A stretch of 64,000 nucleotides of DNA from an uncultured Clostridia bacterium (GCA_937912025.1 CALDOZ010000003.1:31230-95229); one strand, 5' to 3'. Positions 1 to 10,004 are shown, numbered from the stretch's first letter. Numbers and translations: made by a program. The notes: a model not told the origin generated them from the sequence alone.

Positions 1-2
1 TT

Positions 3-506
3 TTAGGTTTAGTTGTAGTTTTAGCCGAGCCTGCCGTTCACGTTTTAAATAAACAAGTAGAAGAAATTACTCAAGGCACGGTTTCTAAAAAGTCTATGAT
101 GATTGCTTTAAGCGTAGGCGTTGGTTTGTCTATTTGTTTATCGGTAATAAGAATTATTTTTAACTTCTCTATTTTGTACTACTTAATTCCAGGTTATTTA
201 ATATCGCTTGGACTTTCATTCTTCGTCCCTAAAATTTACACGGCGATAGCGTTTGACTCGGGTGGCGTTGCTTCAGGTCCGCTTACGTCAACGTTTATTT
301 TGCCGTTTGCAATAGGAACGTGCGTAGCGCTTGGCGGTAATATTTTATCTGACGCGTTCGGTATAGTTGCTATGGTTGCAATGACGCCGTTAATTACTAT
401 TCAATTATTAGGTTTTACTTCTATATCTAAAAAGCGTTTTAGTGAAAAACTTGCTATGAAGAAGATTTTAGATGAAAAAGACGACCAAATTATTAGGTTT
501 TTATAG
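3..506 (+). CDS. DUF1538 family integral membrane protein (C-terminal part, truncated by window edge)
   Basis: The frame is open from the first bases of the window, so the start lies upstream. The visible 167 residues begin with a segment containing AEPAV and a Q-V-E-E-I-T motif typical of DUF1538 (PF07556) repeats. Several hydrophobic helices follow, then a conserved Asp-Ser-Gly-Gly-Val-Ala-Ser-Gly-Pro stretch near residue 85. DUF1538 proteins are polytopic membrane proteins, presumed transporters of unknown substrate. Two PII-like genes follow 10 bp downstream and overlap each other, suggesting that this carrier is controlled by PII-type ligand sensing. Family assignment is by recognition; substrate and full length cannot be read here. 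Confidence 0.8.
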   Translation, partial: LGLVVVLAEPAVHVLNKQVEEITQGTVSKKSMMIALSVGVGLSICLSVIRIIFNFSILYYLIPGYLISLGLSFFVPKIYTAIAFDSGGVASGPLTSTFILPFAIGTCVALGGNILSDAFGIVAMVAMTPLITIQLLGFTSISKKRFSEKLAMKKILDEKDDQIIRFL

Positions 507-516
507 GAGGTAGGTT

Positions 517-945
517 GTGCCAAGAGTAAGTAAATCGATTAATAACGAAAAAGAAAGCAAACCGACCAATAGAAAAAAACAACCGTCTAACGTTAGAAAG
601 TTGAAAATTTTAATTACTATTATTGATAGAAGCAAAACTTTATTTTACGTTGACTTGTTAGAACAGTTTGAAATAAACGTTCAAATGGTTTTATACGGCA
701 AAGGCACGGCAAGTTCGCAAATGCTTAATTTGCTTGGTCTTGTCGAGTCTGAAAAATCGGTAATAATTTCGTACGTTCGTGAAGATAAAGTTAAAGAGGC
801 TTTAGAAACGTTAAACGATAAGTTTAATAAAGTTAAAAACGGTAAAGGTATTGCGTATACCATTCCTTTAGACAGTATAATAGGTGTATCTATGTATCAG
901 TTACTAAGTAACGATAGGACTGTAAAAGAAGGGGGAAAAAAGTAA
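517..945 (+). CDS. PII-like signalling protein, DUF1538-associated (first of two)
   Basis: A 142-residue protein starting at GTG, with an AGGAGG site at 505-510 and 6 nt spacing. The first 25 residues are charged and low in complexity; the remaining ~110 have the PII/GlnB-like ferredoxin-fold pattern (KILITIIDR..., a VQMVLYGKGTAS loop region, then a V-K-E-A-L helix and an I-P-L-D-S-I-I-G strand). PII proteins are trimeric sensors of nucleotides and small metabolites that gate transporters or enzymes. No T-loop tyrosine of classical GlnB is seen, so it is PII-like rather than a uridylylated GlnB. Its stop overlaps the next gene's start by one base (TAATG), implying translational coupling with a related subunit. 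Confidence 0.75.
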   Translation: MPRVSKSINNEKESKPTNRKKQPSNVRKLKILITIIDRSKTLFYVDLLEQFEINVQMVLYGKGTASSQMLNLLGLVESEKSVIISYVREDKVKEALETLNDKFNKVKNGKGIAYTIPLDSIIGVSMYQLLSNDRTVKEGGKK

Positions 946-1280
946 TGAGTAATAGTTATAAATGCATTTTTGCAATAGTAAATAACGGATTTTCAGAAGT
1001 TGCTATGGAAGCGGCGAAAGCATGCGGAGCAAGAGGCGGAACGGTTTTGCACGGTAGAGGCACCATATCTAAAGACGCTGAAAAGTTTTTTAATATTACC
1101 ATTCAGCCCGACAAAGAAATAGTTATGATTTTAGCAAAAAGCGAACTTGTTGATAACATTTTAAAGGCGCTCTATAACGCAATAGGTTCTTCAACTAAAG
1201 CGCAAGGTATCGCTTTTGCAATGCCCGTTGACGACGTAATTGGTTTAGACGGTAATATTACACCTAAAAAAGAGCAATGA
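945..1280 (+). CDS. PII-like signalling protein, DUF1538-associated (second of two)
   Basis: A 111-residue protein with the length of a bare PII fold. It opens with a beta strand (KCIFAIVNNGF), has a helix rich in Ala and Gly (AMEAAKACGARGGTVLHGRGT) and closes with a VDDVIGLDG strand. It resembles the preceding protein but lacks its charged N-terminal tail. The GG..HGRGT segment sits where PII proteins bind nucleotide between subunits. With the DUF1538 gene and the first PII-like gene it forms a tight three-gene set, so a hetero-oligomeric regulator of the membrane protein is a reasonable inference. Confidence 0.75.
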   Translation: MSNSYKCIFAIVNNGFSEVAMEAAKACGARGGTVLHGRGTISKDAEKFFNITIQPDKEIVMILAKSELVDNILKALYNAIGSSTKAQGIAFAMPVDDVIGLDGNITPKKEQ

Positions 1281-1283
1281 TTT

Positions 1284-1751
1284 ATGGAAAAAGTTACTAA
1301 AATCTCCTTCGTTTGTCACGGTAATATTTGCCGTTCGCCTATGGCGGAATTTATATTCAAAAAATTAATTAAAGAGCAAAACGTAGAGCATAAGTTTTAC
1401 GTTGACTCAAAAGCGGTTAGTTACGAAGAAGAAGGAAATCCCGTCTACCCTCCCGCTAAATTAGAACTAAAAAAACACGGTATATCGTGCGATGGCAAAG
1501 TTGCCGTAACGGTACAAAGATCAGATTATGATAAGTACGACTATTTTATCGTTATGGATAATTCTAACGTAAGGCGTATACATAATATTTTTGGGGGCGA
1601 CAGTCAAAATAAAGTATATAAACTTTTAAGTTTTTGTAATTGTGACGACGACGTTAGCGACCCTTGGTACACCGACCGTTTTGATATTGCCTACCGTGAT
1701 ATTGAAAAAGGTTGCATAGCATTTTTAGAGTATTTATTAAAAAATAATTGA
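1284..1751 (+). CDS. low-molecular-weight protein-tyrosine phosphatase
   Basis: A 155-residue protein with the LMW-PTP P-loop C-H-G-N-I-C-R-S (CX5R) at residues 11-18 and the general-acid Asp in a VSDPWY motif near residue 131. It dephosphorylates phosphotyrosine, or phosphoarginine in the YwlE subgroup, in the cytoplasm. The residue after the first Gly-Asn in the P-loop, which separates the two activities, is Ile, as in YwlE-like and classical members alike, so the substrate is left open. The start lies 3 bp after the PII stop and the strong terminator follows immediately, so it is the last gene of that transcription unit. Confidence 0.9.
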   Translation: MEKVTKISFVCHGNICRSPMAEFIFKKLIKEQNVEHKFYVDSKAVSYEEEGNPVYPPAKLELKKHGISCDGKVAVTVQRSDYDKYDYFIVMDNSNVRRIHNIFGGDSQNKVYKLLSFCNCDDDVSDPWYTDRFDIAYRDIEKGCIAFLEYLLKNN

Positions 1752-1756
1752 TATAA

Positions 1757-1792
1757 AAAATCGCAGTTTTTGTTAAACTGCGATTTTTTGTT
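1757..1792. terminator. Rho-independent terminator, likely bidirectional
   Basis: An inverted repeat, AATCGCAGTTT with AAACTGCGATT, around a TTGTT loop. It is followed by a T run on the plus strand and, read on the minus strand, by an A/T tract. It lies between convergent genes (phosphatase on plus, exonuclease on minus) and can serve both. Confidence 0.85.
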
Positions 1793-1794
1793 TA

Positions 1795-2388
1795 TTATAA
1801 ATGCCCGTTAAATAACTCGGCAAGTTCTTCAATTTGCTCTCGTGCCTTTTTTACACACAAGTAAAGCGCGGCAGTATCGTAGCGCGCGTCGTGAAAAGCG
1901 CTTGCGCTATTAAAAAGTTTGATACAATTTGTTGTAATATCATATGAATATATATCTAAAAACTCAGTAAGTTCAGTAAGTTTAGGATATTTATATCCAC
2001 TATGGTTAGACCTTAAAAGTTTACAAATAGGCACGAAAAACTTCATAGTGTCAAAAGTATCGTTATACTTAAAAATTCTATCTTGATAACTAAATTCCGC
2101 TTGCAAAAAACCAATATCGAATTTTACGTTATGAGCAACTATTAGCGTTGCTTTATTAAAGTCGTCTTCAATCTCATCAATACAGTCTGAAAAAGTTTTT
2201 CCACCCGATAAAACGGCTAATTTTTCCGCGGAAAAACCGTGAATTTTAACTGCTTCAATAGGCACGTATTCAACGGCAAAAAAGAAATTTTTCGCCGTTA
2301 CGTTTTCTCCGTCTTCAATAACGTAAGAAAGTTGAATTATTCTACCTGGGGTAAGCCCCGTCGTTTCAGTATCGAAATAAATTATCAT
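1795..2388 (-). CDS. DnaQ-like 3'-5' exonuclease (DEDDh family)
   Basis: A 197-residue protein with the three Exo motifs of the RNase T/DnaQ fold: Exo I YFDTETTGL at residues 4-12, Exo II AHNVKFDIGFL near residue 85, and Exo III HDARYDTAAL near residue 163, which makes it DEDDh class. Such enzymes remove 3' nucleotides with two metal ions as proofreading or repair nucleases. It is a stand-alone domain with no polymerase or helicase attached. It lies 3' of the addAB group and may belong to the same repair-oriented transcription unit. The exact role (epsilon-like, or ExoX/DinG-like) is not decidable. Confidence 0.85.
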   Translation of the reverse strand: MIIYFDTETTGLTPGRIIQLSYVIEDGENVTAKNFFFAVEYVPIEAVKIHGFSAEKLAVLSGGKTFSDCIDEIEDDFNKATLIVAHNVKFDIGFLQAEFSYQDRIFKYNDTFDTMKFFVPICKLLRSNHSGYKYPKLTELTEFLDIYSYDITTNCIKLFNSASAFHDARYDTAALYLCVKKAREQIEELAELFNGHL

Positions 2389-2404
2389 TAGTAAATTCTC
2401 CGTT

Positions 2405-3160
2405 TTAGACGGCGTTATACCGCGCTAATTTTTTCATAAAATCAGATAAATATCCGCTTAGTTTTAACCTTTCTGAGTTATAAGGTTGCCTACTTGCAAA
2501 GTTCATTAAATAAACTTCTAAGTCTTCAATTTCTTTTTTGTCGCTTTCACTTAAATTTTTTTCTTTTAATAGGTTTATTAAACTTTTTAAATACGATACG
2601 TCTAAATACCCGTCGAACTCACCGTTACCGTTAAGATTAGTAAGGCATTGCAACTTAATAACGTCTTTAATTAAAGTTGGTTTTTCAACGCTATTTGCGG
2701 TAGTAATTGCATTTAAACTTGGCTTAACACAATTGACAGTTTGAGTTAAATTATCATTACTATTTAACCTATTCGGGTTAACGTTTAAAGTATTTGTGTT
2801 ATCATTCACGTTTGATACTCTTTTACTTTTTATGCTAGACGACAACGCTATTGCAAACGATAAAATACCGCTTGAAAAAATAATAAAAGTGTTAAAAACA
2901 ACTATTTCGCCTATCGTTTTAAACGTGCGCGCCGTATTAATATATTCAAAACTACTAAGAACGCTACTTGCCGTAATAATGCTTATGCTTAAATATTTTA
3001 AAAAACTAAAATCAACCTTGCTTTTTATTGCAACGTTTACTATTAAAGCAACAATTTTACTAGCGAGCAAAACACACGCCATAATTGCTACAACCACGCC
3101 TAAATTATTAAACTTAGTTAATCGCGCTAAACTATTTACAAAACTTTCAAAAACTTCCAT
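2405..3160 (-). CDS. hypothetical membrane protein with cytoplasmic tail
   Basis: I place the start at the ATG whose complement ends at 3160, because an AAAGGAG ribosome site lies 5-11 bases upstream; the longer open frame to 3232 has no such site. The 251-residue product begins MEVFESFVNSL and has about three hydrophobic helices in its first 115 residues. A polar Asn/Thr-rich linker follows (about 120-165), then a charged helical C-terminal domain with L-K-E-K-N-L-S-E-S-D-K-K-E near residue 205. I do not recognise a family. It lies 61 bp downstream of addA on the same strand, so co-transcription is likely, but nothing in the sequence ties it to recombination. Confidence 0.6.
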   Translation of the reverse strand: MEVFESFVNSLARLTKFNNLGVVVAIMACVLLASKIVALIVNVAIKSKVDFSFLKYLSISIITASSVLSSFEYINTARTFKTIGEIVVFNTFIIFSSGILSFAIALSSSIKSKRVSNVNDNTNTLNVNPNRLNSNDNLTQTVNCVKPSLNAITTANSVEKPTLIKDVIKLQCLTNLNGNGEFDGYLDVSYLKSLINLLKEKNLSESDKKEIEDLEVYLMNFASRQPYNSERLKLSGYLSDFMKKLARYNAV

Positions 3161-3221
3161 AATAACTCCTTTTAAGTTATTATAGACTAACGTTTTTAAT
3201 TTTAAACTTACATAAATGGTA

Positions 3222-6200
3222 TTACAACTCAATTTGTATACACTTTTGTTGTAAAATATTTACAAGATATACTTTTTCAACGCTAACACCTAAACTGCCT
3301 TCAATTGCAAGCTTATAAAGTTGCATTTGCTTTTTGTATTTTTTTACTATATCTTCGTCCTTTTGAATTTTAGATAGCTTGTAGTCTATAAGTATTGCGT
3401 TACCGTCTTTAATAGCAATTAAATCGATTATACCTTGCACTAAAATTTGAGCGTCGCTATACTCTAAACCTATACTTGACGGTGTAACGAGTTGGCAAAA
3501 CTTTTGTTCTTTATATAATGCGTAATCGTTAATTTTATTAAACACGTCCATTTTAAGAATTTTACATAACTTTTCTAAGGAAATATTAGCATATTCTTCT
3601 TCGGTAAACGCGCCGTTTTCATATAGAGATTGCATCTGACTATTAACGTCGCCGTAAAAATTAATAAGTTCTAAAGCCTTGTGATAAGCAGTTCCCTTTT
3701 GAGCGTCACTATCGCCAAACATAGTAAGAGTTTTATAATATTCCTGCTCGCCACTCTTTGCGTTTAACTCGGAAACTGAACTTTTTACTGGTAAAACTGT
3801 GTCTTTATCATACTTATAATTAAGCGTTAAATTTCGTTTTATAAGACTCGTTAGCGTTTCGCTAACTTCTTTGCCAGCAACTTTTACACCTTCTTCAATA
3901 GTAGCGCTTAAAAGTTCGCTTTCTTTATACGTTTCAATTTCAGCATCAGTTTGAAGTAAAAGGTCGCTAAACTTTTTAACGTCGCCGATATACGTTTGAT
4001 TTTCTTCTAAAATACTTTGGTCGCATATAACGTGAAGTTGACATTTAGCGCGCGTTAACGCAACGTAAAGTATTCGTATTTCTTCAATTATTGACTGCTC
4101 TAATATTTTTTTACCAAACGCAACGTGAAGAGCGTTTTTTGATATAGTTTTTACGTCCCTATTAAGCGTTTTAGTAACTATACCTAACTCTCTATCTTTA
4201 AGATAAAAACCTGCAGCGTCGTTAAAGTTAAAGTTTTTGCGAGCCCCCGCAATTATAACGAACGGAAATTCTAAACCCTTTGAAGCGTGCATAGTCATTA
4301 TTTTTACGGTATTATCCCCTGCCGCTTCTGAAACGGAAATATCTTTTAGCGTTTCTTCAATGTTTTGAGAAAATTCGCGAATACTCATATTTCCGCCACC
4401 TTCACAAGACGCTGAAATAAACCTTTCAATTCTGCGCATTTTTACTTCGCCAAGACCTGACGCAATAATTTTAGCATCGTAACCCGTATCGCTTATAATA
4501 CGGTGCAACACTTCGCCTGCCGTTGCAAACTCGCAAATTACTCTTATTTTATTAAGGTAGTCAAAAAAGTTTTGAAGTTTTATTGAAAGATAGTCGCTAT
4601 AGGTTTGACGTACTTTTTCAGCGCAATCGTAAAATGACGAAAATTCGTCGCCACGCTCTCTAATAATTGCAAGTTCTTCTTCGTTAAAATTAAAAAATTC
4701 AAGTAAAACGTTTGCAAGAGGAACGTCTTGACGGGCGCAAGTTATTAGTTTTATAAAATTAACGAGCGATTTTATTTCGGGATATTCGCCTATACTGTTT
4801 TTAGTTTCCGCAGATACGGGTATACCGCTATTAACGAGAGCGGTAACTATTTTTTCACCTAAATCGCCAATTGAGCGCATTAAAATAACTATATCGCCGT
4901 ATGATATTTTTTTGTACTTATTCTCTTTAACGTCATAGTAATCTGAGCCTATAGCGTCGTTTATAAGTTTTAAAATTAACTTTTCTTCGCTACCGACTTG
5001 CGCTTTTTTATAGTTGCTATCATTAATTACCGAGTACACGCCCTTAGGTGTTGGGCGTTTTTCTTTTTCAACGTCTGAAAATATAACGTCAATAACGGCG
5101 CGCCCATTATAATCGCCGTAATTACCACCGTAAACCATTTGGTTTTGACAGTATTCGTGCGAGCCAAAATCTTCCGTCATTACCCTACTAAAAACGTTAT
5201 TAACGGTAGTTATAATACTTTTTGCGCTACGGAAATTTTTATCAAGTGAAACTGCCGTACCTAAACCGCTTTTATATAGTTTATTTTTGTTTAAAAAGTG
5301 CGACGGGTTACAACCGCGGAAGGCGTAAATACTTTGCTTACTATCGCCTACCATAAATGCGTTTGAGTTTGATATTACAGAAATAATTCTTTCTTGAACT
5401 TCGTTTACGTCTTGATACTCGTCGATAAAAACGTATTTATACTTGTTTTTTACATCCTGTAAAATATCGGGGTTAGATAAAAGTTTTAAAGTAAAGTGTT
5501 CAAGGTCTGAAAAGTCAACTACGTTTTCTTCACGTTTTAATTTATTAAACTCGCTTATATACTCGCCGTAAGTAAAGGCTAACGCGTTGATGTTTTTTAA
5601 ACTGTTATTAGCGTCTAATTTTAAACCTTCATACCCAGACGAAAAACAAGACGTGATATCTTTAACGTAATCGTCAAACTTTTTATAATAAGGATTTAAA
5701 ATTTTACTATTTTCGTCAGTTGCGTTTTTCCTTTCTATTTTAGGAACGTTTACCACGTTGTAAAGTTCTTCAAACGTTTTAGCATTTAAAGCATTTTTTA
5801 TTAGTTGTTTTAATTGTGATATTTGAACCATTCTATGCTCAATACCATCAAATAACGGCTCTATTTTTTCTACTTTTAGCAAGATATTATTAAAGCGTTT
5901 TTGATAGTACGGAGTTAATATTTTATCCACTATTTCGCACGCGTTTATATGGGTATTTTCAACCTTTTTTATAAACTCGTCAACACTTGCTTCAGACTCT
6001 ACAAACTGAGCAAAATCACTAACGGCATTTCTTAATGCGTTATCGTTTCTTGAACGTGAAAAACATTCAACGGCATATAAAAACTGCTCGTTTTCTTCTT
6101 CGTATAACCTTTCAAAGATGTTGTCCATTGCTTGCGCTTTAAGGCGTTTTGCCTTACTTTCATCACAAATTTCAAAAGTCGCGTCAAGTTCTACGGCGTA

Positions 6201-6539
6201 AAAATATTTTTTTAATAAATTTAAGCAAAAGGAGTGTATTGTTGAAATATCAGAAGTTGCAACTTCGTCAAGTTCTTTTTTAAGTCTTGTATCGCCCGTT
6301 TCGTTAATTTTATTTATAATTGCCGTTTTGAGTTTATCTTTCATTTCGCTTGCGGCAAGATTTGTAAAAGTAACGGCTAAAATTTCGTTTACGCTAACGT
6401 TTTCTTCAGTTATTAAACGAATAATTCTTGTTATTACAACGTGAGTTTTACCAGAACCAGCGGACGCCGATACGATTATATTACCACTGCCGTGTCTAAC
6501 GGCATCGGCTTGTTGATTAGTTAAAGTAGAATAATCCAT
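3222..6539 (-). CDS. addA: ATP-dependent helicase/nuclease subunit A
   Basis: A 1105-residue UvrD-family helicase with a nuclease domain. Walker A is SASAGSGKTH at residues 24-33, followed by AVTFTNLAASEM (motif Ia), VFIDEYQDVN (Walker B, ~375-384), GDSKQSIYAFRG (~400) and motif VI ILYVALTRAK (~840). The RecB-like nuclease motif IDLIAIKDGNAILIDYKLSK is near residue 1045. With AddB it resects double-strand breaks and responds to Chi-like sites, the Firmicutes counterpart of RecBCD. AddB is encoded 12 bp upstream, and an AAGGAGG site precedes the start. Length and motif order match the family. Confidence 0.96.
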   Translation of the reverse strand: MDYSTLTNQQADAVRHGSGNIIVSASAGSGKTHVVITRIIRLITEENVSVNEILAVTFTNLAASEMKDKLKTAIINKINETGDTRLKKELDEVATSDISTIHSFCLNLLKKYFYAVELDATFEICDESKAKRLKAQAMDNIFERLYEEENEQFLYAVECFSRSRNDNALRNAVSDFAQFVESEASVDEFIKKVENTHINACEIVDKILTPYYQKRFNNILLKVEKIEPLFDGIEHRMVQISQLKQLIKNALNAKTFEELYNVVNVPKIERKNATDENSKILNPYYKKFDDYVKDITSCFSSGYEGLKLDANNSLKNINALAFTYGEYISEFNKLKREENVVDFSDLEHFTLKLLSNPDILQDVKNKYKYVFIDEYQDVNEVQERIISVISNSNAFMVGDSKQSIYAFRGCNPSHFLNKNKLYKSGLGTAVSLDKNFRSAKSIITTVNNVFSRVMTEDFGSHEYCQNQMVYGGNYGDYNGRAVIDVIFSDVEKEKRPTPKGVYSVINDSNYKKAQVGSEEKLILKLINDAIGSDYYDVKENKYKKISYGDIVILMRSIGDLGEKIVTALVNSGIPVSAETKNSIGEYPEIKSLVNFIKLITCARQDVPLANVLLEFFNFNEEELAIIRERGDEFSSFYDCAEKVRQTYSDYLSIKLQNFFDYLNKIRVICEFATAGEVLHRIISDTGYDAKIIASGLGEVKMRRIERFISASCEGGGNMSIREFSQNIEETLKDISVSEAAGDNTVKIMTMHASKGLEFPFVIIAGARKNFNFNDAAGFYLKDRELGIVTKTLNRDVKTISKNALHVAFGKKILEQSIIEEIRILYVALTRAKCQLHVICDQSILEENQTYIGDVKKFSDLLLQTDAEIETYKESELLSATIEEGVKVAGKEVSETLTSLIKRNLTLNYKYDKDTVLPVKSSVSELNAKSGEQEYYKTLTMFGDSDAQKGTAYHKALELINFYGDVNSQMQSLYENGAFTEEEYANISLEKLCKILKMDVFNKINDYALYKEQKFCQLVTPSSIGLEYSDAQILVQGIIDLIAIKDGNAILIDYKLSKIQKDEDIVKKYKKQMQLYKLAIEGSLGVSVEKVYLVNILQQKCIQIEL

Positions 6540-6551
6540 TGCGTCCTCCTT

Positions 6552-9500
6552 CTAATTTTTGGTTTTACTATTTAGGTCGTCGCTTTTTTGAGTCGTTTTA
6601 TGCTCGCCCTCGTCAACTTCTTCATATCTTGACGCTTCTACAACCGATTGAAAATTTACACCTTCAACTTTTCTTTTGTCAACGTTTTCAGCGCTAGTTG
6701 AACATAATCCAGCATATTCACAATATTTACATTTATCGTCGTACGGTGTTGCCTTAATAAAGCCTGCGTTTATTTCGTCCACGCCCTTTGATGAGATTTT
6801 TATAGCGTAAGAGCATAGTTCGTTCATTTCGTCACGCTCGACAATTCTTGACCGATTTTTGTTAATTTTGCCACCGTTAGTCAGTTTAACTTGTACAACG
6901 TTACTACTTTGTCCGTCTTTTAATTTACTATCGGTAGCGTATAAAACTTCCGTGTCATTAACGGTGTTTCCGTCCATAACGTAAGACTTAACTTTATCGT
7001 CGTCAACGTAATCGTCTTTAATTTGGAAGTAGTACGCGCCGGCTGGCGATAACCCGTCGCGCGTAAAAGCATTCATATAAAGATATAATTGAAGATTATT
7101 ACCCGTATAAAAACTTGCGGCGTCGGGGTGAATTTTACCAGATTTATAATCGATAATGCGTATTTCATTACCACATTTGTCAACCCTATCGATAGCGCCT
7201 TTTACTTTGTAACTGCCAGATTTTGTAAGTAAAGAGATAGCTTCGCGCGGTTTGTTATTTCCAAACTTCGCTTCGAATAAATATGGTTTAAAGCCTGAAT
7301 TTTCATAAGTCTTATAAATATCGTAACAAATCTTTTTACCTTCTATAACCAACTTATTAAAAACGTACTTATAGGTTGGTTTTTCAAGGTATTTTGCGTA
7401 CTCTTCTCTCTTGTATAACTCGTTTAAAATTTCTTCCACTAAACTATCGGACGCCTGCTTACAATTAACTTCATCAAGCCTTTTAGCGTAAATTTCAGCA
7501 AGAAGGTGAAGCATTGTACCAATTTCGTTATACTGCATTTCGCCCGTTTCATCAGGCTTTAATTTTAATACGTTTTTAGCGTAGTTAGAGTAAGGGCAAG
7601 CAAAATATTCTTCTAAGGTAGTTGCGCTAATTTCGCTACCCCTTAAACACATTCCCGCCCTTGTAATAAAATCAGGCTTAGTAGTTTGAGCGCTTAAAAT
7701 ATCATCGGCAATTTTATTTAGGTCAGTTTTATCAATACTTTCTAACGCTTTATAAAAAGACGTTATCTCGCTACTATCACAACTATTATTTACGCTTGAT
7801 TTTAGTTTTGCTATTTCGCGAATTGCTGATTTTTCAGACAAGTATTTATCTGAAATATAGTTGTAATAATCAGTTTCAAATTCGCCGTTTAAATTATTTT
7901 CACGCTCGTATTTAGTAACGATTTTTCTATAACCTATAATAGATAAATTGAAGATTTTTAATAAGTACGGTATAATTTCCGATTTTATAGTAGGTTTTCC
8001 GTCTAAACTTAAATTGGTGTACGATACGTTCAACTTATCTTTAAAAGACATAAACGCAATACATACGTTTTCTTTTTCACGCTTGTTTACTATTCTAATT
8101 TTAGGCTCGACAATAATTTGAAATTTATCAAGCGACGCCAAATCGCCGTCAGTTAAAATTGCAGTATCGCTTTTACTAAACGGAACGTTTCCATTAATCC
8201 CCACAGCGTATAAAATATCGGCTTTTTTAATTTTAACGTCTTTACACTCACCGATATAAACGGCATCGTTAAAAAGTGGTATAGCGCCAATAGTCGTGGT
8301 GCTTGCTCCGCTTAAAAATACCGTTTTAAAGTCAAGCATACTAAGTTTAGCGCTTTCTAAAACCACTTGCATTTCATCGAGTAAAACGTAAACTTTTTCT
8401 AAGATTTTTTCATTAAATTCGGCGTAAGAAATTTCCCCTGCTTGTTTTAATTTTAAATCATACTCGTCAATATTATTTTGCGCGCCCGTTTTTTCAAGCA
8501 TATACTTAACGGCGTTTATATATTCTAAAACGTTTGTTGATGAGGTTAATTTTGTATACACGTCGAAAACGGTAGAACGAATTTTTTCAAACTCGTCATA
8601 CCCTTCCGCTTGGTATTTTAGTGGACTTTTAAAAGAATTACGCGATAGCGAATATTTTTTTGCGTAAAGTTTAAAATTATCAGTTAAATTTTTATCGGCG
8701 CTAAACATACCGCTACATACAAAATTTAAAACGTCGTTAACTGCTAAACCTTTACGCGCCATATCTATAAAGGATGCTATATACCTGCAAATTGGGTGGT
8801 TTGATAAAATTTCAGCCTTATCAACGTAATAAGGAATATTATACTCTGAAAACACCTTTGCAAATTGTAGTTTATATCCTGCTATGTCGCCTACCGTTAT
8901 TGCAATATCTTTAAATCTTTTACCGTTAAGTTTAGTTTGTTTTACAATATCTTTAGCAATTTCTTCTACTTCGGTGTGCGCGTCTGGATATTCGGTTACC
9001 GATATTTTATCGCTCGTTTTGCCTTTATACCCCGTTTTGAATACCGACGGGTTAAACAACCCGTTTTTTAAACTTGACAATACGCTATCGTTATCACTAT
9101 CAATTTTATAAACTTCGGCGTTTTTATCAATTTCAAGCAAGCGATTATAAGTTTCGTTAGTGTATACTTCGCTTTCATCATCCGCTACTACAACGGCAAT
9201 AATTTCTTTAGCGGTATTATATAAACTTTTAAAAACGTCAAGTCGTTGCTTTGTTACCGACGAAAACCCAACCAAAATAACGGTAGAATTTTTAATTTCT
9301 TCATCGTTATTAATAAATGACGGCATAAGCGACATAAAGTCGTTACCATCGTAGTATCCACGCTCTTTTAAATAATTAGAATACTCTTTGTAAACTAAAA
9401 TAATATCTCTAAGTTTTTTTTCAAGAGCGCCTTCTGGTCTATCTCCATCGCTTGATAAAAGATTTTCTAAGTCGGTAGGAGTTACTTTTGCGCTTTGAAG

Positions 9501-9857
9501 TTGAGAGATAAGTTCGTAAAGAGTTACCGCAACGTTTTGACAGTACTTTAAATTATTAAAGCATACTAAGTCTTTTTGTTTTTGAAGAATAATTTTTCTT
9601 ACTGCCATTACAGACGACTGCTTACTTAAAACTTTAACTGAAGAAGTTTTATTTAAAATGTAACGACTAAAAGTTAAAACGTCTATATTAAAAAAGCCAC
9701 CGCCACATTGTTTTGCAATTTCAAGTTCTAATGAAAGAGTAATTTTATCTTCACAAAAAACAAAGCATTTACGCTTGTCAATGCCGTTAAAGACGCGCGC
9801 TATTTGGCTCGCCTTTTCTATACAGTTTGAAATTGTTAACGCTTTATAAATTTTCAT
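6552..9857 (-). CDS. addB: ATP-dependent nuclease subunit B
   Basis: An 1101-residue AddB. The N-terminal part is helicase-like but without a functional Walker A, as usual for this subunit. The C-terminal nuclease domain shows IRIIDYKSGK (~905). The four-Cys iron-sulfur staple is visible as one Cys in CPYSNYAKNVLK (~755) plus CKYCEYAGLC (~1055). A charged tail of about 45 residues follows, ending in a KTTQKSDDLNSKTKN-type stretch beyond the usual domain end. The start has a GGTGAG ribosome site. The gene order addB-addA matches Bacillus. Confidence 0.95.
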   Translation of the reverse strand: MKIYKALTISNCIEKASQIARVFNGIDKRKCFVFCEDKITLSLELEIAKQCGGGFFNIDVLTFSRYILNKTSSVKVLSKQSSVMAVRKIILQKQKDLVCFNNLKYCQNVAVTLYELISQLQSAKVTPTDLENLLSSDGDRPEGALEKKLRDIILVYKEYSNYLKERGYYDGNDFMSLMPSFINNDEEIKNSTVILVGFSSVTKQRLDVFKSLYNTAKEIIAVVVADDESEVYTNETYNRLLEIDKNAEVYKIDSDNDSVLSSLKNGLFNPSVFKTGYKGKTSDKISVTEYPDAHTEVEEIAKDIVKQTKLNGKRFKDIAITVGDIAGYKLQFAKVFSEYNIPYYVDKAEILSNHPICRYIASFIDMARKGLAVNDVLNFVCSGMFSADKNLTDNFKLYAKKYSLSRNSFKSPLKYQAEGYDEFEKIRSTVFDVYTKLTSSTNVLEYINAVKYMLEKTGAQNNIDEYDLKLKQAGEISYAEFNEKILEKVYVLLDEMQVVLESAKLSMLDFKTVFLSGASTTTIGAIPLFNDAVYIGECKDVKIKKADILYAVGINGNVPFSKSDTAILTDGDLASLDKFQIIVEPKIRIVNKREKENVCIAFMSFKDKLNVSYTNLSLDGKPTIKSEIIPYLLKIFNLSIIGYRKIVTKYERENNLNGEFETDYYNYISDKYLSEKSAIREIAKLKSSVNNSCDSSEITSFYKALESIDKTDLNKIADDILSAQTTKPDFITRAGMCLRGSEISATTLEEYFACPYSNYAKNVLKLKPDETGEMQYNEIGTMLHLLAEIYAKRLDEVNCKQASDSLVEEILNELYKREEYAKYLEKPTYKYVFNKLVIEGKKICYDIYKTYENSGFKPYLFEAKFGNNKPREAISLLTKSGSYKVKGAIDRVDKCGNEIRIIDYKSGKIHPDAASFYTGNNLQLYLYMNAFTRDGLSPAGAYYFQIKDDYVDDDKVKSYVMDGNTVNDTEVLYATDSKLKDGQSSNVVQVKLTNGGKINKNRSRIVERDEMNELCSYAIKISSKGVDEINAGFIKATPYDDKCKYCEYAGLCSTSAENVDKRKVEGVNFQSVVEASRYEEVDEGEHKTTQKSDDLNSKTKN

Positions 9858-10004
9858 AAACTCACCGAAAAATTTTTAGTTATCGTCTTATACTTTTATA
9901 TTTTTATTTTACTTTATAAATAGTGACAGTTTTTGACAAATTAACCGTTTTTTTATATTCACACAAAATTCATATATATTCTAACATATTTTTGTCTAAT
10001 TGTT

